A DNA stretch of 34,537 bases from Poteriospumella lacustris (Eukaryota; Sar; Chrysophyceae; Chromulinales; Dinobryaceae): assembly GCA_008000375.1 (NCBI GenBank), contig SMOI01000047.1, positions 125,765-160,301 of the forward strand, given 5' to 3'. Position 1 is the stretch's first letter, and each line of letters starts with the position of its first letter. Both the position numbers and the translations under genes were made by a program. The notes beneath the pieces were generated by a model, which was not told the DNA's origin, searched no databases, and saw nothing but the letters and a program-made list of their open reading frames with translations. This document shows, piece after piece, positions 31,501 to 34,537 of this stretch.

Positions 31501-34500
31501 GTGGGGACAGACGCGATGGCACTGATGCTGATACTGCTCCCATTGGCGTACGTCAGTAGCGGAACCACCGCAATGCTACTGGCGGGGGCGAACGACAACT
31601 CGATCCGGAAGGTGTACGTCGAGGCCGACGAACCCTTGTATTTGGAGGAATCAGCGTACAAGAATGCGGGTGCGGACGTGAACGAGACCGTCTTGCAGCA
31701 GGACGTCCGAATCGGCAACTGATTGGAGGCCTTCATCTCGTCCAACGTGTTCACGTATCCTGACAACGTTTCCACGTAGGCCACAAGAGTGTACTGCGTG
31801 AACGGCGTGAGTCCGGTGTGCTCGCTGACCACACGCGATTGGTACGACGTATATGGATACGCCTTTCCGATGCTCTTGATTTGTCGAATGATCGTGTCAT
31901 TCGCGAACCTCACGGCTGATGGAAGGAACACAGCCGCGTAAAATGTGCCCGCGAATTTGCAGTTCTGATCAAGTGTCCACGAGATCACAACTTTGGTGTT
32001 TGTTATGTTGTAGGATGCCCTCTTCACAACCGCCGCACGATACACAATCGTCGGCGATTGAGTCGGCTGCGAGCTGGGAGCACGAGAAGGCTGTGAGCTC
32101 GGCTGTGTACTGGGTCGGCCAGTTGGAAACGAGACAGGCTGAGCACTTGGCTGTCTCGAGGGCTGCGACGTGGGCTGCATGGTCGGATGAGTCGAGGGCT
32201 GTCCGGTTGGTCGCCGTGACGGCTGGGTGGTCGGCTGCATTGATGGGTGGGATGAGGGCTGTGAGGAAGGCCGACCACTAGGCTGACCACTTGGCTGGGA
32301 AGATGGACATGACGACGGTTGGGCAGACGGCTGGACAGACGGCTGTCGACTAGGCTGTCCCGAAGGCTGCGTCGTTGGTTGCTGCGTTGGCTGCGACGTC
32401 GGAAGCCCAGAAGGCTGCATGGTCGGTTGCGTGGACGGTTGCTGTGAGGGTTGGCACGACGGCTGGGTCGTAGGCAAACTGGACGGCTGCGATGATGGCT
32501 GAAGTGATGGTTGGCCCGTCGGTACAGCTGTTGACTGCCCAGTTGGTCGCGAAGTCGGTTGCGCAGTAGGTGAACCAGTTGGTTGACGGGTCGGTTGAGC
32601 AGAGGGAACGCCAGATGGCTGCGACGAAGGGACCGATGATGGCTGAGACGACGGCTGCGCCGATGGATGCGTCGAGGGCTGCATCGTTGGATAACTACTT
32701 GGCTGGCTGCTTGGTTGACCAGTCGGCACTCCACTTGGCTGCACGGATGGCTGGCCAGTCGGATGTGTCGAGGGAAACGACGTCGGCTGTGCGCTTGGCT
32801 GCATCGTAGGCTGCGTCGATGGCTGTCTTGAAGGCCGCATCGTCGGTTGACCGCTGGGCTGGACGCTAGGCTGATCAGATGGCACTCCACTCGGCTGTTC
32901 CGACGGTTGTGCAGTCGGTTGACCCGACGGCTGTCCAGTCGGTCGGCTGCTGGGCTGCCCCGTCGGCTGACTGCTGGGCTGCGAACTGGGAGCACCGCTT
33001 GGCTGACCAGTCGGAACGGATGACGGCTGCGTCGACGGCTGGGCCGATGGCAGCAACGACGGCTGGCCAGTCGGCTGGGACGACGGAACAGATGTCGGTT
33101 GGGCGCTCGGCTGCGTCGTGGGCTGCGACGACGGCTGTGTCGATGGTTGCATCGTCGGTTGACCGCTGGGCTGAGCACTTGGTTGACCAGACGGCACTCC
33201 ACTCGGCTGGTTCGACGGTTGTCCAGTCGGTTGCGTCGTGGGCTGCGTCGATGGCTGTCTAGACGGTTGTGTACTTGGCTGCGACGACGGTTGCATCGAT
33301 GGCTGCATCGTCGGCTGACTGCTGGGCACGCCGCTTGGTTGAGACGTCGGGACTCCGGTCGGCTGCACAGACGGCTGACCGGTCGGTTGTGTCGAGGGAG
33401 CAGACGTTGGCTGGGCACTCGGCTGCGTCGAGGGTTGCGTCGATGGTTGCAGCGACGGCTGAGTCGTAGGCTGACTGGTAGGCTGGCTGCTCGGCTGAGA
33501 CGTCGGGACTCCCGTCGGCTGTACGGTCGGCTGCGTAGATGGCTGGGTCGTAGGTTGCGTCGATGGCTGTCCTGAAGGCTGTGTCGAGGGCTGCGCTGAC
33601 GGCTGCGTCGATGGTTGCATCGTCGGTTGACCGCTGGGCTGGACGCTAGGCTGACCAGATGGCACTCCACTCGGCTGATTCGACGGTTGTGCAGTCGGTT
33701 GACCCGACGGCTGTCCAGTCGGTCGGCTGCTGGGCTGCCCCGTCGGCTGACTGCTGGGCTGCGAACTGGGAGCACCGCTTGGCTGACCAGTCGGAACGGA
33801 TGACGGCTGCGTCGACGGCTGGGCCGATGGCAGCAACGACGGCTGGCCAGTCGGCTGGGACGACGGAACAGATGTCGGTTGGGCGCTCGGCTGCGTCGTG
33901 GGCTGCGACGACGGCTGTGTCGATGGTTGCATCGTCGGTTGACCGCTGGGCTGAGCACTTGGTTGACCAGACGGCACTCCACTCGGCTGGTTCGACGGTT
34001 GTCCAGTCGGTTGCGTCGTGGGCTGCGTCGATGGCTGTCTAGACGGTTGTGTACTTGGCTGCGACGACGGTTGCATCGATGGCTGCATCGTCGGCTGACT
34101 GCTGGGCACGCCGCTTGGTTGAGACGTCGGGACTCCGGTCGGCTGCACAGACGGCTGACCGGTCGGTTGTGTCGAGGGAGCAGACGTTGGCTGGGCACTC
34201 GGCTGCGTCGAGGGTTGCGTCGATGGTTGCAGCGACGGCTGAGTCGTAGGCTGACTGGTAGGCTGGCTGCTCGGCTGAGACGTCGGGACTCCCGTCGGCT
34301 GTACGGACGGCTGCGCCGATGGCTGGGTCGTAGGTTGCGTCGATGGCTGTCCTGAAGGCTGTGTCGAAGGCTCCACTGACGGCTGCGTCGATGGTTGCAT
34401 CGTCGGTTGACCGCTGGGCTGGACGCTAGGCTGACCAGATGGCACTCCACTCGGCTGTTCCGACGGTTGTGCAGTCGGTTGACCCGACGGCTGTCCAGTC

Positions 34501-34537
34501 GGTCGGCTGCTGGGCTGCCCCGTCGGCTGACTGCTGG
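22593..34537 (-). CDS. Giant PSxQPT-repeat/REJ/EGF-like, polycystin-1-like membrane protein (5' partial)
   Basis: One open frame fills 22593-34537 on the minus strand and runs off the window, so start and signal peptide are not seen; 3980 residues are visible. In protein order: a PSxQPT tetrapeptide-repeat stalk (34537 to about 32040); an FN3-like stretch (about 32030-31700); PKD/REJ-type sequence (about 31000-29400), with hallmarks SCDNVSISASLS, YDEDSSFSRLSYVWSCS and PPTDGVVVSSPSSGYAL; EGF-like cysteine clusters (about 29220-28810, ending CDCDTGYAGTTC); a Cys-rich pre-membrane segment (about 27965-27850); the first span at about 27700-27635; then more spans near 27200, 26930, 26100, 25960, 25500, 25430 and 25340. 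The HSYLVMFTHPSYSAPRF...FFGNDGTCE region resembles polycystin-1/REJ proteins of protists. The last ~900 residues are a low-complexity cytoplasmic tail rich in Ala/Pro/Asp. Likely a cell-surface receptor or adhesin. A GPS cleavage site and an ion-channel pore are not evident. Confidence 0.9.
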   Translation of the reverse strand, partial: SSQPTGQPSSRPTGQPSGQPTAQPSEQPSGVPSGQPSVQPSGQPTMQPSTQPSVEPSTQPSGQPSTQPTTQPSAQPSVQPTGVPTSQPSSQPTSQPTTQPSLQPSTQPSTQPSAQPTSAPSTQPTGQPSVQPTGVPTSQPSGVPSSQPTMQPSMQPSSQPSTQPSRQPSTQPTTQPTGQPSNQPSGVPSGQPSAQPSGQPTMQPSTQPSSQPTTQPSAQPTSVPSSQPTGQPSLLPSAQPSTQPSSVPTGQPSGAPSSQPSSQPTGQPSSRPTGQPSGQPTAQPSNQPSGVPSGQPSVQPSGQPTMQPSTQPSAQPSTQPSGQPSTQPTTQPSTQPTVQPTGVPTSQPSSQPTSQPTTQPSLQPSTQPSTQPSAQPTSAPSTQPTGQPSVQPTGVPTSQPSGVPSSQPTMQPSMQPSSQPSTQPSRQPSTQPTTQPTGQPSNQPSGVPSGQPSAQPSGQPTMQPSTQPSSQPTTQPSAQPTSVPSSQPTGQPSLLPSAQPSTQPSSVPTGQPSGAPSSQPSSQPTGQPSSRPTGQPSGQPTAQPSEQPSGVPSDQPSVQPSGQPTMRPSRQPSTQPTMQPSAQPTSFPSTHPTGQPSVQPSGVPTGQPSSQPSSYPTMQPSTHPSAQPSSQPSSVPSSQPSGVPSAQPTRQPTGSPTAQPTSRPTGQSTAVPTGQPSLQPSSQPSSLPTTQPSCQPSQQPSTQPTMQPSGLPTSQPTQQPTTQPSGQPSRQPSVQPSAQPSSCPSSQPSGQPSGRPSSQPSSHPSMQPTTQPSRRPTGQPSTHPTMQPTSQPSRQPSAQPVSFPTGRPSTQPSSQPSRAPSSQPTQSPTIVYRAAVVKRASYNITNTKVVISWTLDQNCKFAGTFYAAVFLPSAVRFANDTIIRQIKSIGKAYPYTSYQSRVVSEHTGLTPFTQYTLVAYVETLSGYVNTLDEMKASNQLPIRTSCCKTVSFTSAPAFLYADSSKYKGSSASTYTFRIELSFAPASSIAVVPLLTYANGSSISISAIASVPTAIVFGSSASQALTSSFTLRFASIAFSENIIVGLNITGPSAVEFTASTVAVQIIGTGGIPPPPALSSSFFGDSGKDFYILFGSSTDLAGKSFRDKWPCSDLFSFAGASATTCTWLNLTAVTGVFPASSTVSLVTVGGTVTLLGGKIKPYCAAASCSDYNTSSTQSVVTQPPSNAVSPNVILSVPSLIGSCDNVSISASLSTGNGGRVWKSAAWSLYALDGDATADVADIMALLRASGVSISQPINIPRTSFRSGRFTISLTLTNFFGKPATGSAAFSVKNDPFIPNVFIAGSTTISMRSSATYTAYSSVTFSSCSRGTSNLQTRYTWTVLADDLETVIPVVSLSKQRSIYQLAPFSLAAGRTYQVLLNVSVVNAAGAVVSSSTGTQGVNVLRGSVFARIGGGNTRQLPRDKNHTISAASSYDEDSSFSRLSYVWSCSIASLNMFGLSCNNVFQRPMNTSSPAVVIVGKRLNESLSYTISVSVSTTDGRFDSKSISVDVAPNKCPITKITTDRTLFNYNANFSIQSTVQGTEDVAVLWQVIIDGRNQSIQTNSPMSRTIQAAFAKATVPVTLMLLANTFTPGITVTFRITAASTFTDDTSATGKSTAVSYSEVSVLINGPPTDGVVVSSPSSGYALSTTFALSTSGWVDTNPADFPLRFVFQYSMAATLPSLTIQALSTLSSASTQLPAGLQSYDNLIQISVVAYDVNDAISTPVTTALAVEVDTNIDVSSYFTDNFASTLESGDVQVAFQTMNNAVSTMNIVNCSAASSTYCTQRNRNPCVSTPNTCGSCLDGFKGIVGDSNNRCFSVTNTSSSGGNNACLSDDDCLYGLCVNATCAIPAKTCSSASAEEICSGHGSCTFKDLLSRPLAADKTCLVTDVSCAATCDCDTGYAGTTCSYTTEALLKRSTLRGTLCNGIASIQNATDESASGLASLSSSLLSTYSPSEVVDDEADAACASVLSSITATAGKGYLADASISVVESLVSLVSSFMDSSLNATADRSSMVESSLTNVVSGLADSLPDGSNPVTIVSDNVRLLVVRDFIGDLAKKSIGAPLTEEESSYGALGSSMQFDGDVDLSACDSDGSGYVKFAAAGFGRNPFPNASRIESPMFQMSSSTSGASSRRMRRHLLQSQSLAGATDDDRPAAYFFTVQFVTPQDFSYNLTVAQIRDGGNNLTFPECRAYDGEGGYTTCPGCTPLTYTNYNVTFVCRDLSAICGGTSSGGRRLQSGDDDAAGGSFTIQQYGAILEAAASAFVSVLSQNPFDVNIKQAAAILSFVGALIMMIVCVGVYLYRLDEVEDEKSMLQQTWPPVVEHSDVLEHMKHGFYRLVFRDYHKWSAKDKKGGGRHDAHRPSDKLLARESSYFMRSMSFLDVGERHSEAENTKKILDSIVPALFATQQSLRGFVETVLHNHSYLVMFTHPSYSAPRFIRWIQFCKSVLLALFIDTLFFQVFFGNDGTCETFLTRAACLTPQNAATGANKCLWTDAPAVDPNLSTVSSTSTGSCALRPPPSDFVFQIMLALLTMILAIPIDVGLGVVVDLYCNRVPDWQRLVDQDEVQRYIVKFEDEAAEDGSLKQTFSGLLHLAMKFHSRNKANADDNDTSLLWGRCESVTEELELLRKQLSKHLKQNQESVVTAMRMSGAEQEAWFNLRQARTLAVDSWFGVQRERFALPRALLRSLWASGFGDGGDESSREDWRWIARTKEALLAIRDEQRSLEETLDKLDRRRDAHDRDVDRDVVSLTSAQDSETRYLRDTILLHTFVLEQLSTFNRWVLVSKLGCFEDYTRNAIHPYRWVGGWLLVLSTMGFFIYWIFAWGVQDGDAMLRAWGTNYALGLVQDVLLVNVMKTVLFYLIARQIIVPQLRTMHACLTMLAIEQAKQKAKTEDAPEARSLRHPGDRRRHQPRRTKDETRKRLPQNTFRVVQVVSPTVRVAQMLKVAKAEADAAMEQGSLWSEDAAEASVTIYDLLAHLDDVDVQTFTSHTQQRRAWVKYGVMGSLLVLVPIALMMGGEQFADVLLDVCMPSLSSAFLLANYLLQQARRGDAALTALYVFVGVFLLWRVLLLPWAQRRLLESRLDAAFFTVQQEQPTPRDVYELRLRQQQHRVYSPWRRWLSWCLGTSYSLRPPQRPARFSSSLSFFFPPRVAPGASASASQFLSPARSRYARSKAQRPRRLPRADPVWLFEFLVYLHPQSWLRDAQEKQQTQQRAWGLQNLPWECRPSIVELPVGSMTTATYAASPAKSPLKSPGLAPDAPFASPLKSPLKSPLTKSPGRASVLLLEANAWLDLRSQPLPGGGGGVGGRDVSRRSSRGFVSALSVWRQGSGSHKGVAPLALDVDVDADVPPPLSRSASQWSRSQSLVLARQPSTTFRAQIQDFPAEVTALLYSAATASSLANYLPTAAALANAEAAAALDGDMQRLLNVRRGRRLQRWVAAYEARAARRVAAQRHVVAAAIDQPDADHDDAAIVDDGAAAATRYARDFGGAARNAMFVEEMLVCVLRWYARVAWPVARTRDAWLAREAWLQDAVGATRAALTSVSCDMTTTPPAVTIAAAACVAPAQFAGDTVRRLQLVTLTQTLLTLLTTGRIVPCRALDGHRDGRVAPRCAALVAHFAELCRAQQSPRSVSLEVFVAWFWFVCAWFVNHRDRDVDGDGEDDGGGDAAFLPPQPTLSLVAGRWSDFASVAAEAAAAAAAAAADGSSAANATAATAATAAATVATAAPSAMSAPLSSAALMLRMTPREAKAYLRVETVRDTTVDAATIENAATALPPVAPVAPPLRSPIAARAGVAETASPPLFLKCEPIDEDADGDDASDDDADEAKADDPRAPLERDVELGRLASSSSGGAGSADSAVDDVRPLRTSPVLDDDLEAPPPSLQPPLASPPTQPQPGQWLVDVLVDPLLALWQSPRQQAPPPPTPPPPPASPPMSPSAAPLTSPPLRRLVARSVTPPSAPAAASPPSSPSSPGPRRR
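24689..24803 (-). repeat. Cluster of SPxK motifs in the cytoplasmic tail of the giant protein
   Basis: The coding sequence repeats a 12-nt-like unit (AAGTCGCCGCTG and variants), giving SPAK, SPLK (several times) and SPLTK before KSPGR. S-P-x-K is the preferred target of cyclin-dependent kinases, so this may be a phosphorylation cluster. Confidence 0.6.
32837..33616 (-). repeat. 780-bp tandem repeat, copy 1
   Basis: Matches 33617-34396 with about nine differences by eye. The 626 bp at 32901-33526 appear identical to 33681-34306. The period is 780 bp, or 260 codons (65 tetrapeptides), so the frame is kept. Confidence 0.93.
33617..34396 (-). repeat. 780-bp tandem repeat, copy 2
   Basis: Second full copy of the 260-codon unit. 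Differences from copy 1 cluster at its two ends (for example near 33678-33680, 34307, 34317-34318 and 34368-34375). Confidence 0.93.
34397..34537 (-). repeat. 780-bp tandem repeat, copy 3 (cut by the window edge)
   Basis: The 141 bp to the window edge follow the same unit. Positions 34441-34537 are identical to 32881-32977 of copy 1, while 34397-34440 follow copy 2, so this copy is a mosaic of the two. Confidence 0.9.

Larger units (their letters stand above)
32040..34537 (-). repeat. PSxQPT tetrapeptide-repeat tract (about 830 visible residues)
   Basis: Coding repeats of four residues, mostly QPS/T plus one variable residue (G, S, T, M, A, V, L, R), with occasional GVPS/GVPT units. The tract continues past the window edge. 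Such Pro/Ser/Thr stretches usually form extended, O-glycosylated stalks on the cell surface. Confidence 0.93.

Noticed and set aside
32024-34450. Alternative minus- and plus-strand frames in the PSxQPT tract (Arg/Ser/His-rich)
   Set aside because: They come from reading the 12-nt repeat unit out of phase. Only the PSxQPT phase continues into the FN3/REJ region.

Overview
The window looks like nuclear DNA of a single-celled eukaryote. The genes are typical eukaryotic ones (DDX3/Ded1 helicase, clamp-loader subunit RFC4, CHCHD2-type twin CX9C protein). Several carry short spliceosomal introns of about 71-76 nt with GT...AG ends, and there are no operons. The long PSxQPT repeats, the REJ/polycystin-like giant protein and the LRR protein with many membrane spans recall stramenopiles (heterokont algae and their relatives). 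That placement is an inference from protein style, not a search result.

Layout. 1-5.6 kb, + strand: a GNAT acetyltransferase, a DDX3-like helicase with a possible 10-nt first exon, and RFC4 with one 76-nt intron. 5.7-8.2 kb, - strand: an unrecognised ~198-aa protein with one clear intron and one unresolved frame break, then a 350-aa tail-anchored protein of three exons. Between these two lies a decayed copy of the 3' end of RFC4. 8.9-15.0 kb, - strand: an intronless 2052-aa LRR protein with about ten membrane spans. 15.6-17.4 kb, + strand: a short-chain dehydrogenase fused to a lipocalin. 18.1-18.7 kb, - strand: the CHCHD2-like gene, divergent from a + strand 229-aa protein of unknown function (19.2-19.9 kb). 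20.0-20.9 kb, - strand: a Nudix hydrolase with C-terminal ankyrin repeats. 22.6-34.5 kb, - strand: a giant gene running off the right edge. It encodes a PSxQPT stalk, an FN3-like region, a REJ region, EGF-like cysteine clusters, several membrane spans and a long low-complexity tail.

The genes do not form one pathway. Housekeeping functions (RNA unwinding, DNA replication, mitochondrial intermembrane space, nucleotide clean-up) are mixed with two very large surface receptor-like proteins. Those two (LRR and REJ/PSxQPT) share a plan: a large secreted-side domain, several spans separated by Ala/Asp-rich loops, and a long charged cytoplasmic tail. Both are clearly richer in G+C than the housekeeping genes at the left end. 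The most unusual items are the giant REJ/PSxQPT gene with its near-identical 780-bp tandem copies, the dehydrogenase-lipocalin fusion, the Nudix-ankyrin fusion, the RFC4 tail duplication, and the possible 10-nt coding exon of the helicase. I saw no tRNA, rRNA, CRISPR or intact transposon.
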